From: Lutispora thermophila DSM 19022
GTDB taxonomy: Bacteria; Bacillota; Clostridia; Lutisporales; Lutisporaceae
Length of the DNA: 64,000 nt
Assembly (NCBI RefSeq): GCF_900142105.1
Contig: NZ_FQZS01000005.1
Coordinates: 124,001 to 188,000, forward strand
Direction of reading: 5' to 3'
In this document: positions 54,161-62,191 of the stretch, in pieces
How positions within the stretch are numbered: position 1 is the stretch's first letter
Layout of the letters: every line of letters begins with the position of its first letter
Translations under genes and position numbers: made by a program
The notes under the pieces: model-generated
The model's database searches: none
What the model saw: only the letters and a program-made list of their open reading frames with translations
What the model was told of the DNA's origin: nothing

Positions 54161-54856
54161 ATGAATAGATTTAGCTACAAAGATATTTACATTGAAGATG
54201 GAAAAAGGGTATTAGAGATAAATATACTTCCGGAAAAGTATTGTAATTTTGATTGTATATTTTGTCCCATAGGAAGGTCTGAAAACAAGGTAGATACTCA
54301 AAAGTCTTTTGAAGGAATGGACAGTGCATTAAGGGAATTAGATAAGATTATAGAAATTTCAAAAGCTGAATTAGTCTTCATAAACTCCAAGGGAGAAGCC
54401 TTTGTAAATGATAGGATTGACGATGTCATTGAACTTATAAAATCCAAAGGTTTGCCTGTAAGATTGCTTTCAAATGGATATTTGTTAGGCAAAGATGAAT
54501 ATAAGAATATTGCAAATAAATGTGATGAGGTTATTGGAGAGATAAAGGTAGTAACAGAAGAAGATTTTAGAAAAGTTCAAAGGCCCATTGAAGGATATAC
54601 ATTGGCTGAGTATATTTCAAACATGGCTTCCTTCAATAAGCAGTATAAAGGAAAATTCATATTTGTAATTACTATCATCAAGGGTTATAACGATGATGAA
54701 GAGTCGGTCAAGAAGCTAAAGGATATAATTAAGGAAATATCTCCTGATAAAGTAATTATTGAAAGAATGGAAGATGAAAGGTTCAAGAAGAAGCTTGGAA
54801 TTTCTGATGAAAGATTTGAAGAAATAAAGAGAAGTCTGGGTATGGTGGGAAATTAG
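54161..54856 (+). CDS. Radical SAM protein of the COG0731 (TYW1-like) group
   Basis: A 231-residue radical SAM enzyme. YCNFDCIFCPIGR carries the CxxxCxxC cluster site near residue 27; VRLLSNGYLLG and KCDEVIGEIKVVTEEDFRKV, then QRPIEGYTLAEYI, are motifs of the family that includes TYW1 and other small radical SAM proteins of tRNA modification. Reaction unknown. It follows the B3/4 gene. Confidence 0.82.
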   Translation: MNRFSYKDIYIEDGKRVLEINILPEKYCNFDCIFCPIGRSENKVDTQKSFEGMDSALRELDKIIEISKAELVFINSKGEAFVNDRIDDVIELIKSKGLPVRLLSNGYLLGKDEYKNIANKCDEVIGEIKVVTEEDFRKVQRPIEGYTLAEYISNMASFNKQYKGKFIFVITIIKGYNDDEESVKKLKDIIKEISPDKVIIERMEDERFKKKLGISDERFEEIKRSLGMVGN

Positions 54857-54939
54857 TATAAGATTAATAATTATGCTTGCTGATTAAACTTGACTTTGTG
54901 GGATTTTATTGAGCAGTTTAAGGGAAAAGAGGTGAAATT

Positions 54940-55844
54940 ATGAGAATACATGATAAATGCTTGTCATGTGTAGTAAATCAAGTTATTAAAGTTGCAAATA
55001 TTACAGGTGTTGATAAAAAAGATGAGTTATATAGAGAAGCTTTTACTTATCTTAGTAAATTGGATTTCTAAACAACCACACCTGAAATTATTGGAGATAT
55101 TTTTGCATGATAAAAACCCATACTAATAATCAAGATCCATATAGGGAGACCAGAAACTACTATAATAAGTTGCTTTTAGAACTGATACCTGAGTTTGAGA
55201 AGAAGATTGAGCAGGGCAAAAACTCATTTCAGTTAGCAATGCGATATGCCATTATTGGCAATGTTATTGATTTTAATCCTATTCATAATATATTGCTAGA
55301 AGATATTTTTAATTGCTTTGAAAAAGTGGAAGAGTTTCAGCTGGCAATAGATGATTCTAAAACACTAGATGAAGATGTATTGAATGCAAAATACTACTAT
55401 ATTTAGGCGATAATTGCGGAGAAATCTGCATGGATAAGATTTTTATAAAAAAAAATCGAAGAATTGAATTTTAATATTAAGATATTATTTGGAGTAAGAG
55501 GAAAACCCGTTGTAAATGATTCTATAGCTGAAGACGCATTTGCTGTAGGAATTGACGAATATGCAGATATAATAGATAATGGAGATGGTTCTCTTGGTAC
55601 TGTTCTTAATAGGACAAGCCATGAATTCAGAGAAGCTTATAAAAAGGCGGATATAGTAATTGCTAAAGGACGAGCAAATTATGAATGCTTGAGCGAGGAA
55701 AACAAAAACATTTATTTTTTGTTAATGACAAAATTTGATGTAATTACAAGCGATATTGGTGTTGATGTAAATAAAATGATTTGTATGAAAAGCAAAGTTT
55801 GGAGGAGCAATCAAAGTAACAATTTATTTAGTGCTAAACAGTAG
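54940..55844 (+). pseudogene. DUF89 (ARMT1-like) phosphatase, broken
   Basis: MRIHDKCLSCVVNQVIKVAN starts at 54940 and is stopped at 55069 after LSKLDF. The next frame carries DPYRETRNYYNKLLLELIPE; another shift at 55404 leads to GDNCGEICMDKIF, and a nine-A run (55447-55455; eight would restore the frame) precedes the last part with DIVIAKGRANYECLSEENK. These are the metal and substrate motifs of DUF89 damage-control phosphatases. Its end runs into repeat copy E. Confidence 0.85.
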
Positions 55845-55875
55845 ATTAGGTCTACTGTTTATTTTTATGCATCTC
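55836..55875 (+). repeat. tRNA-Val flank, repeat copy E
   Basis: AAACAGTAGA pairs with TCTACTGTTT (55836-55860) and is followed by ATTTTTATGC, as in the tRNA-Val flank, but the rest is lost. It overlaps the stop of the DUF89 pseudogene and marks the right end of the island. Confidence 0.75.
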
Positions 55876-56116
55876 AAAAAATCATAAATGGCCTATACCT
55901 GTTTTTCTATAGATATAAGCATTAAAGTGGTGATTTGAATGAAAGATGAAGGGATTATTTCTATTTAAATAGAATATCTTTATGTAGTCAATGGAAACTA
56001 AATAATCTACATCATATGTTGTTTAGTATAAAATTACTTAATGAAATTTAGGAAGAAATTCGGTTCTATTTTATATAAAATATGTTTGTAATAAAACTGT
56101 TACTGGAGGGATTACA

Positions 56117-56758
56117 ATGAAACAAGTTTATGCACCGGGATGTGCATTAATGATTTATAAGCCACATCTTGCTAAAAAAGTACTTAAGTTTTTGAATGAG
56201 GAATTAGGTGATATTCCTGAACACCTGATTTGCTGCAATCATGAACCTAATCTTGAAAGTGATACAGTTGTAATAAATACTTGTCCAGGTTGTGACAGGC
56301 GATACCGAGAGCTTTACGATGGAATATCCACTGTATCGCTATGGGAAGTATTGGCTTGGAGCAAAAATTTTCCGTTTCCTGATTATAAGGGTATGGAAAT
56401 GGCTATACATGATGCCTGTCCAACTCGTACCGAAACCAGAGTACACTCTGCAATAAGAGCACTTCTTGAAAAAATGAATATAAAAGTAGTTGAACCAAAA
56501 AATAGTGGAACTAAAGCCACTTGTTGTGGCGATAGCTTCTATGGGGCTTTACCTGTAGAACAAGTGAAAGATCAAATGAAAAAGCGTGCAAATGAAATGC
56601 CATGTGAAAATGTAGTTGTATATTGTGTTTCATGTATTAAATCAATGCATATAGGAGGGAAAAGACCTCGCTATATTGTGGACCTTTTATTCGGAGAAGA
56701 AACAGAAATTGGTACTTATGAACCTGATGAATGGCATGATGAATTGAAAAATTCATAG
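56117..56758 (+). CDS. CCG-domain iron-sulfur protein (HdrB-like)
   Basis: A 213-residue protein with cysteine motifs of the heterodisulfide reductase B/CCG family: PGCALM, LICCNHEP, VVINTCPGCDRRYRE, HDACPTRTETR, ATCCGDSFYGALP and VVYCVSCIKSM. Such domains bind unusual [4Fe-4S] clusters and pass electrons or reduce disulfides. It precedes adaA by 26 bases on the same strand, so a shared transcript is likely. Confidence 0.82.
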   Translation: MKQVYAPGCALMIYKPHLAKKVLKFLNEELGDIPEHLICCNHEPNLESDTVVINTCPGCDRRYRELYDGISTVSLWEVLAWSKNFPFPDYKGMEMAIHDACPTRTETRVHSAIRALLEKMNIKVVEPKNSGTKATCCGDSFYGALPVEQVKDQMKKRANEMPCENVVVYCVSCIKSMHIGGKRPRYIVDLLFGEETEIGTYEPDEWHDELKNS

Positions 56759-56784
56759 ATGAACATTAAATTGGGATGAAACTT

Positions 56785-57354
56785 ATGGAGAATTCTAAAA
56801 CAATTTCTGATTACCAGAAATGGCAAGCGATTGTCAGTTGTGATAAAAACTATGATGGTATCTTTTACTATGGAGTAAAGACTACAATGATTTTCTGTAG
56901 ACCCTCGTGCAAATCTAAAACTCCCATACAGGACAATGTAGTGTTTTTTGATAACGCAGCCCAGGCCATAGCAGAAGGATTTCGACCATGCAAAAGATGC
57001 CGTCCTGACAAATTGTTTTTTGAGCCTGAATTAGAAATTCTTAATAAAGCTATAGATTTATTTCATGTAACTTATAATAAGCAAATTAATTTGGAGTATG
57101 CTTCAAGGCAGCTTGGAGTAAGTATAAATCATTTGATAAAGATTTTTAAGCAATATACAGGCTTGACTCCCATGCAGTATATTTCAAGAGTGAGAGTAGA
57201 CAAAGCGAAAATGTTGCTAAAACAGGAGGGCATAGGAATACCTGAAATCGCTTATGCTATAGGCTATGAGAGCTTGTCAAGCTTCTATAAATGTTTCAAA
57301 GATCAAACTGGATATACACCAAATGAATACAGAAAGCACCGGGGTGACTTATAA
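56785..57354 (+). CDS. adaA: AdaA-type methylphosphotriester methyltransferase and AraC-like activator
   Basis: A 189-residue protein. The N-terminal zinc domain has four cysteines at 38, 42, 69 and 72 when ATG 56785 is used, the same positions as in Escherichia coli Ada, where Cys38 accepts methyl groups from phosphotriesters. The C-terminal AraC helix-turn-helices are INLEYASRQLGVSINHLIK and IPEIAYAIGYESLSSFYKCF. Methylation would turn it into an activator of its own operon. The gene couples by TAATG to ogt. Confidence 0.92.
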   Translation: MENSKTISDYQKWQAIVSCDKNYDGIFYYGVKTTMIFCRPSCKSKTPIQDNVVFFDNAAQAIAEGFRPCKRCRPDKLFFEPELEILNKAIDLFHVTYNKQINLEYASRQLGVSINHLIKIFKQYTGLTPMQYISRVRVDKAKMLLKQEGIGIPEIAYAIGYESLSSFYKCFKDQTGYTPNEYRKHRGDL

Positions 57355-57830
57355 TGTCCATATTTTTTTACGATTTTGATATCGGTAAAATCGGCATTGG
57401 AGAAAAAGATGGGAGAATTACCAATTTGTATTTTACAGCTGAAGGAATACCTCAAAATATCAAAATGCATGAGTCTCCCATATTAAAAGAAACGTATCGG
57501 CAGCTTAATTTATATTTCCAAGGTAGACTTAAAAAATTTACTGTGCCCCTTAATCCTGAGGGCACAGTTTTTATGAAACAAGTTTGGGCAAGTATTTGTG
57601 AAATACCATATGGTACCACAATAAGCTATAAGGATTTAGCTATCAATCTGGGCAAGCCCAATGCAGCCCGAGCTGTAGGACATGCAAATAGCCGCAATCC
57701 AATTCCCATACTAATTCCATGCCATCGTGTTGTTGGTGTAAATGGAAGGCTTACTGGTTATAGCGGGGGGATTGAATTGAAGAAGAAACTACTTGAGTTG
57801 GAGATGGCAAAGGGATATGGAAATTTTTAG
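57354..57830 (+). CDS. ogt: Methylated-DNA--protein-cysteine methyltransferase
   Basis: A 158-residue O6-alkylguanine-DNA alkyltransferase. The active-site motif IPCHRVVG has its cysteine at residue 123, and SYKDLAINLGKPNAARAVGH is the helix-turn-helix. Its ATG overlaps the adaA stop. In Bacillus the AdaB product plays this role in the adaptive response, so adaB is an equivalent name. Confidence 0.93.
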   Translation: MSIFFYDFDIGKIGIGEKDGRITNLYFTAEGIPQNIKMHESPILKETYRQLNLYFQGRLKKFTVPLNPEGTVFMKQVWASICEIPYGTTISYKDLAINLGKPNAARAVGHANSRNPIPILIPCHRVVGVNGRLTGYSGGIELKKKLLELEMAKGYGNF

Positions 57831-58419
57831 ATATGGCCAAAATGAAATAGAATATTTAAAGAGAAGAGATAAAAAGCTGGGTGCAGCTATTGATAAAATT
57901 GGGATGATAGAACGTAAGATAATACCGGATCCATTTATTGGGCTTGTTTCAACAATTGTTGGGCAGCAGATTTCAAGTAAAGCTGCGGAAACTGTATGGA
58001 ACAGATTGTGCAATCTTCTTAGTGAAATTACACCGGAAAATGTTGCAGAAGCAAGTTTAACTGATATTCAAAGATGTGGTATGACATTAAAAAAAGCTGG
58101 ATATATAAAAGAAATTGCAGATGCTGCCTTATCTGGCAAGGTAGATTTCAACTTGCTTCATACTTTAAGTGATGTTGAGATAATAAAAAAGCTCACTTCA
58201 CTTAATGGAGTTGGTGTTTGGACTGCTGAAATGATGCTGATTTTTTCACTTTGTCGTCCTGATGTTGTAAGTTATGGAGATTTAGCAATTCGCAGGGGAA
58301 TGATGAATTTATATGGACTTAAAGAGCTAACAAAAGAACAGTTTTATAGATATAGAAAGAGATACTCACCTTATGGTTCTATAGCGTCATTATATCTGTG
58401 GTCACTTTCAGTGATTTAA
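57817..58419 (+). CDS. alkA: DNA-3-methyladenine glycosylase, AlkA-like
   Basis: A 200-residue HhH-GPD glycosylase that removes N3-alkylated purines. The helix-hairpin-helix is LTSLNGVGVWTAEMMLIF and the catalytic aspartate is in YGDLAIRRGMMNLYG. ATG 57817 lies in the ogt gene end (14-base overlap). It completes the adaA-ogt-alkA adaptive response operon. Confidence 0.88.
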   Translation: MEIFRYGQNEIEYLKRRDKKLGAAIDKIGMIERKIIPDPFIGLVSTIVGQQISSKAAETVWNRLCNLLSEITPENVAEASLTDIQRCGMTLKKAGYIKEIADAALSGKVDFNLLHTLSDVEIIKKLTSLNGVGVWTAEMMLIFSLCRPDVVSYGDLAIRRGMMNLYGLKELTKEQFYRYRKRYSPYGSIASLYLWSLSVI

Positions 58420-58558
58420 TCTTTATGACCAAATTAGAATTATATTTTATGGGATTGCTCGTAGTCAGAGTTTTTGATTATATAAGAAGCATAGGAACTA
58501 CACGGGAGCATTGTACGTCAAACATACTGAATAGATTAAAGTTGTGGAGGAATAAAAA

Positions 58559-59317
58559 ATGAAGAGAATCAGAATAATGCTCCTGATATTTATGACAGTG
58601 CTAAGCCTTGTTTCTTGTTCAAATAAAGTTCAACTCCAGGAGAAAGGTAAAGCAATATTAAACGCAAAGATTGTTGATATCAATGAAACATCTTTATTAG
58701 TTGCAAATGTGGCTAAGGATGCGAGTTCTTCGGATATTTATCAAGTGAATATAGAAAATACACATATTAAAGATGCTGATGGAAGTGATGCAGGTATTGC
58801 AGATCTAAAGCCAGGTATGTTAATTGATATAGCTTTTGACGGAACCATAATGGAAAGTTTTCCTATGAGGCTTGGTACCATTAGTAGCGTATCTATCAAA
58901 AGTAAGGGAGAAGATATTGCAGGATTATATAAGAAAGTGATAGATGATTTGTACGCAGTAGATCCGGGATTGAATTACAATATCAGTATTCTTGCTTTTG
59001 ATTTTACGAAAGTTACTAACCTAACAGAGACAGAAAAGGCAGCTCTAATATATCTTATAGGAAATAGTTATAAAATGGAAGCTTTTGCATCTACTTATGA
59101 TGAACTATGTGAACAGGGATATATAGATAAGGATAAAATGTATTTCGAGAAGGGATTATTAATTACCATAGAAGATACAGCCATATCTAACAAAAACTTT
59201 ATGTTTAATGCATCAAAATGGCGCAGTGGATTAGGGGCATACTTTTTTAATGACTGCACAGCTGCAGAATCTGGAGATAGTTGGATTTACACTATAGGAG
59301 CAGAAATGATATCATAA
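58559..59317 (+). CDS. Putative lipoprotein with OB-fold-like domain
   Basis: A 252-residue lipoprotein. The lipobox is SLVSC at residue 21. The first half has an OB-fold-like stretch (ILNAKIVDINETSLLVANVA, then GIADLKPGMLIDIAFDGTIM) as in DUF3221-type proteins; the second half is a helical domain with TETEKAALIYLIGNSYKME. The function is unknown. ATG 58559 follows GGAGGAAT. Confidence 0.7.
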   Translation: MKRIRIMLLIFMTVLSLVSCSNKVQLQEKGKAILNAKIVDINETSLLVANVAKDASSSDIYQVNIENTHIKDADGSDAGIADLKPGMLIDIAFDGTIMESFPMRLGTISSVSIKSKGEDIAGLYKKVIDDLYAVDPGLNYNISILAFDFTKVTNLTETEKAALIYLIGNSYKMEAFASTYDELCEQGYIDKDKMYFEKGLLITIEDTAISNKNFMFNASKWRSGLGAYFFNDCTAAESGDSWIYTIGAEMIS

Positions 59318-59363
59318 TACTAGTGTTTTCATAAAAGTTTATCTATGCTTAGGAGGACTGACT

Positions 59364-59831
59364 ATGAAATATAGAAAAGTTCAATTAAACTCCCAGGACA
59401 AGAATCTAAAACATCTCCTGGTGCAAATTGCAAAATGGCATAATGATACACCAAAAATATGGATACCTGATTATGAGCCCACAGATGAAGAATTAGAGCA
59501 AACTATGGGGAGTATACGCAGCACAAAAGATGAAGATTTATTCCTGACCATTGTAGAGGACGAAAAAGGGCAAGCCCAAGGTTTTATCTGGGCATATAGA
59601 ATGGAAGAAACATCTGATTGTGTTATGATAAAGTCACTGTATGTGACAGAGGAGTTTAGAGGGCATGGTATAGCAACAAAGCTAAAGGGTTTATTAGAAG
59701 AATGGTGCAGAGACATAGGTGTAAAAACTATAAAAACTACAACTCATTATAACAATAAGAATATGCTTGCATTGAACATAAAGTTAGGATATGTTCCTGG
59801 TATGGTTCATATGTGCAAAAACTTAGTGTAG
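59364..59831 (+). CDS. GNAT acetyltransferase
   Basis: A 155-residue acetyltransferase with core GFIWAYRMEETSDCVMIKSL and acetyl-CoA loop RGHGIATKLKGLLEEWC, followed by the NNKNMLALNIKLGY end. ATG 59364 follows AGGAGGAC. Substrate unknown. Confidence 0.87.
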   Translation: MKYRKVQLNSQDKNLKHLLVQIAKWHNDTPKIWIPDYEPTDEELEQTMGSIRSTKDEDLFLTIVEDEKGQAQGFIWAYRMEETSDCVMIKSLYVTEEFRGHGIATKLKGLLEEWCRDIGVKTIKTTTHYNNKNMLALNIKLGYVPGMVHMCKNLV

Positions 59832-59881
59832 GTGGTAAAGATATGTACATAGTGTGATAAAAAGATAATATGTATAATAAG

Positions 59882-59962
59882 AAAATTGCGATGTGTTATT
59901 CTATCGCAATTTTTATAATGCTAGGAAAGTATAAATTTAATAATTTTATACTTTCCTAGCAT
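59882..59962. terminator. Two hairpins between the GNAT gene and the M29 peptidase gene
   Basis: AAATTGCGAT pairs with ATCGCAATTT (59883-59912) and is followed by TTAT. A second, 18-bp perfect stem (ATGCTAGGAAAGTATAAA at 59918 with its complement at 59945-59962) follows. The pair probably stops transcription from the left. Confidence 0.7.
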
Positions 59963-59970
59963 TTCAAGAA

Positions 59971-60003
59971 AGGTTTCCTTGGTTGTTTTAAATGCTTCCA
60001 AAG
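59971..60003 (-). terminator. Terminator of the M29 aminopeptidase gene
   Basis: On the minus strand CTTCCTTTGG pairs with CCAAGGAAACC and a TTTCTTG stretch follows. It lies 24 bases after the M29 stop. Confidence 0.6.
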
Positions 60004-60026
60004 GAAGTTTTTGTTACTTCTTACAC

Positions 60027-61142
60027 TTATTTCAAATTTTCTGGATTCAAACATTCTAATTCCTTTAATACAAACCTGCCATCTTTTCTTATCAACACAT
60101 CATCAAACCAGATTTCTCCACCACCATACTCAGGAGTTTGGATAAATACCAGATCCCAGTGTATGGCAGATTTATTTCCATTGGGGCATTCGTCATAGGA
60201 ACTGCCGGGTGTAAAGTGGAAGCTGCCCATGATTTTTTCATCAAACAGAGTATCTTTCATAGGTTTTGTAATATAGGGATTGACACCTATGGCAAACTCC
60301 CCTACATAACGGGCTCCTTCGTCTGTATTAAATATTTTGTTTATTCTCTCTGTGTCATTAGCAGTGGCCTTTACTATCTTTCCTTTTGAGAATTCAAGTC
60401 TTATGTTTTCATAAGTATAACCCTGGTATTCAGAAGGAGTATTATATGTAATGTAACCTTCAACCGAATCCTTGACAGGTGCTGTAAATATTTCTCCATC
60501 GGGAATATTTACCTTGCCGGAGCATTTTATTGCAGGAAGACCTTTTATTGAGAATGTCAAATCAGTATTTTTGCCTGTGATCCTTACTTTATCTGTTTTT
60601 TCCATCAGTTCTTTCAAAGGGTCCATAGCTTTATCCATTTTTGAATAATCAAGACAGCATACATCGAAGAAGAAGTCTTCAAATTTTTCTGTGCTCATGC
60701 CAGCCATTTGCGCCATGGAATTGTTGGGATATCTCATTATGCACCATCTGGTATGAGGAACTCTTATGTCAGAATGAACAGGCTTAGACCAGTTTTTCAT
60801 ATATATGCTCAATTTGTTTTCTAGAATATCAGACCACTCAGAAGAGTTTAGTGCACCTCTTATACCTATGTATGCCTGCATCTTCTTCATTCTTTCCGCT
60901 TCCAGAGATGATATGGCCAGCATATGTTCTTTATTGGTACCTTTAATCAAGTCCTTCATTATTTTTCTGCTTTTTATGGTAACAAATGGATTGCCTCCTG
61001 CCTTATAGCATTCTGATATCAATTCGGAAGCTAACTCCAAACCTGAATCAAATACTTCAATGAGAAGATTTTCCCCAGGCTTGATGTTTATTGAGTAGTT
61101 TATGAGGTTTTTTGCTAATTGAGATATTCTTGGATCTTTCAA
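60027..61142 (-). CDS. M29 family aminopeptidase
   Basis: A 371-residue metallo-aminopeptidase of the AmpS/thermostable aminopeptidase (M29) group. Landmarks are LINYSINIKPGENLLIEVFD, IPDGEIFTAPVKDSVEGYI with a metal-binding glutamate, EFAIGVNPYI, and the C-terminal GSSYDECPNGNKSAIHWDLV with further ligands. TTG 61142 lies six bases after GGAGGG and gives the proper N-terminus; the longer frame to 61172 has no ribosome site. It removes N-terminal residues from peptides in the cytosol. Confidence 0.9.
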   Translation of the reverse strand: MKDPRISQLAKNLINYSINIKPGENLLIEVFDSGLELASELISECYKAGGNPFVTIKSRKIMKDLIKGTNKEHMLAISSLEAERMKKMQAYIGIRGALNSSEWSDILENKLSIYMKNWSKPVHSDIRVPHTRWCIMRYPNNSMAQMAGMSTEKFEDFFFDVCCLDYSKMDKAMDPLKELMEKTDKVRITGKNTDLTFSIKGLPAIKCSGKVNIPDGEIFTAPVKDSVEGYITYNTPSEYQGYTYENIRLEFSKGKIVKATANDTERINKIFNTDEGARYVGEFAIGVNPYITKPMKDTLFDEKIMGSFHFTPGSSYDECPNGNKSAIHWDLVFIQTPEYGGGEIWFDDVLIRKDGRFVLKELECLNPENLK

Positions 61143-61356
61143 ATTTATCCCTCCAGGTAAGTTTAAAATCATATTTCATTTTAATGAAATTATAACACAA
61201 TGTAATAAATGTATATAGAAAAATATTGAGGAAATCATATCAATATAGCATTTCAAAAATCAATTGGAAATCTATAATACTCTAACTGTGTTTAATATCT
61301 TGCAGTTTGTAGTATGCTTTTAATTTTTTAATTATGATGTAAATGGAGTGAGAAAA

Positions 61357-62085
61357 ATGGATATCATTGAAAGAATATATGGCAAAAGCTTTAAAACTAT
61401 ACTTTGGGTTATCAATCCTTTTAAAAAATATTTTGTTGAAACTCTATGTGAGGTTCATATGTTTATAAATAAGAGGGCGTTGGAAATAATGAAAAATGAC
61501 GGATATGTAGAAGCCTATGATTTTCTCAGCGAATATCTTCATCAGATAAATACTGGAGTTTATTGGGCAGATCAGGATTTCAAAAGCAGAGAGCATTTTT
61601 ACAATCCCTATACCTATAAGGGATTATATGGTTGTAAGAACTCAAGACAGAGATTTGGCCGTTACTATGGTTGTGCTAAGGTTTATTGGGATTCGGGAGA
61701 TAAGGAAATGGCTATGACTTACTTGGGTGCAGCAGTACATCTTGTTCAGGATTCTACTGTTCCTCAACATGGTAATGTTCATCTTTTAAAAAACCATAGA
61801 AATTTTGAGAACTGGATAAAAAAGGTTCACGATAATTTTGAGAGTTTTGCTGCAATAAAAGATGGCATCTACCTTGACAATCCATATATGTATATCGAAA
61901 AAAATGCTAGAGATGCCATTGCCATATATAGGCGATATTCTACCATCAGAGATAGGCAAGAAAGATATTACAGAATTGCTGGACAAATATTTCCTATGGC
62001 TCAGAGGACTACAGCAGGTTGCTTTTTGAATTTCTATAATGACATCATAAAGCCAAAGGGGACAATTGACATGTTGAAAAATTAA
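61357..62085 (+). CDS. Zinc-dependent phospholipase C-like protein, no signal peptide
   Basis: A 242-residue member of the zinc-dependent PLC family. Visible motifs are VHMFINKRALEIM near the N-terminus, HLVQDSTVPQHGN as the central zinc-ligand motif, and NHRNFENWIKKVHDNFES. Unlike Clostridium perfringens alpha-toxin it has no leader peptide and no C2-like domain. It could act inside the cell, possibly in sporulation or phage-like lysis, or be a divergent nuclease of the same fold (P1/S1 type). ATG 61357 follows GGAGTGAG. Confidence 0.75.
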   Translation: MDIIERIYGKSFKTILWVINPFKKYFVETLCEVHMFINKRALEIMKNDGYVEAYDFLSEYLHQINTGVYWADQDFKSREHFYNPYTYKGLYGCKNSRQRFGRYYGCAKVYWDSGDKEMAMTYLGAAVHLVQDSTVPQHGNVHLLKNHRNFENWIKKVHDNFESFAAIKDGIYLDNPYMYIEKNARDAIAIYRRYSTIRDRQERYYRIAGQIFPMAQRTTAGCFLNFYNDIIKPKGTIDMLKN

Positions 62086-62104
62086 GGCACCTATTTGGTG
62101 CCTT
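62084..62104 (+). terminator. Possible terminator hairpin
   Basis: AAGGCACC pairs with GGTGCCTT around a small loop at the end of the PLC gene; no T run follows, so it is weak. Confidence 0.35.
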
Positions 62105-62191
62105 GTAAATCAAAAAACACATTAAATGAACCATATGACCTCCGAAAAAACATCAATATATTATATGTTATATATAAGGAAAATGGTTACT

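Noticed and set aside
31481-55875. Integron-like cassette array, suggested by many small single genes and repeated hairpins
   Set aside because: The hairpins are only five, are irregularly spaced, do not flank each gene, and lack attC-type ends; no integron integrase is present in the window.
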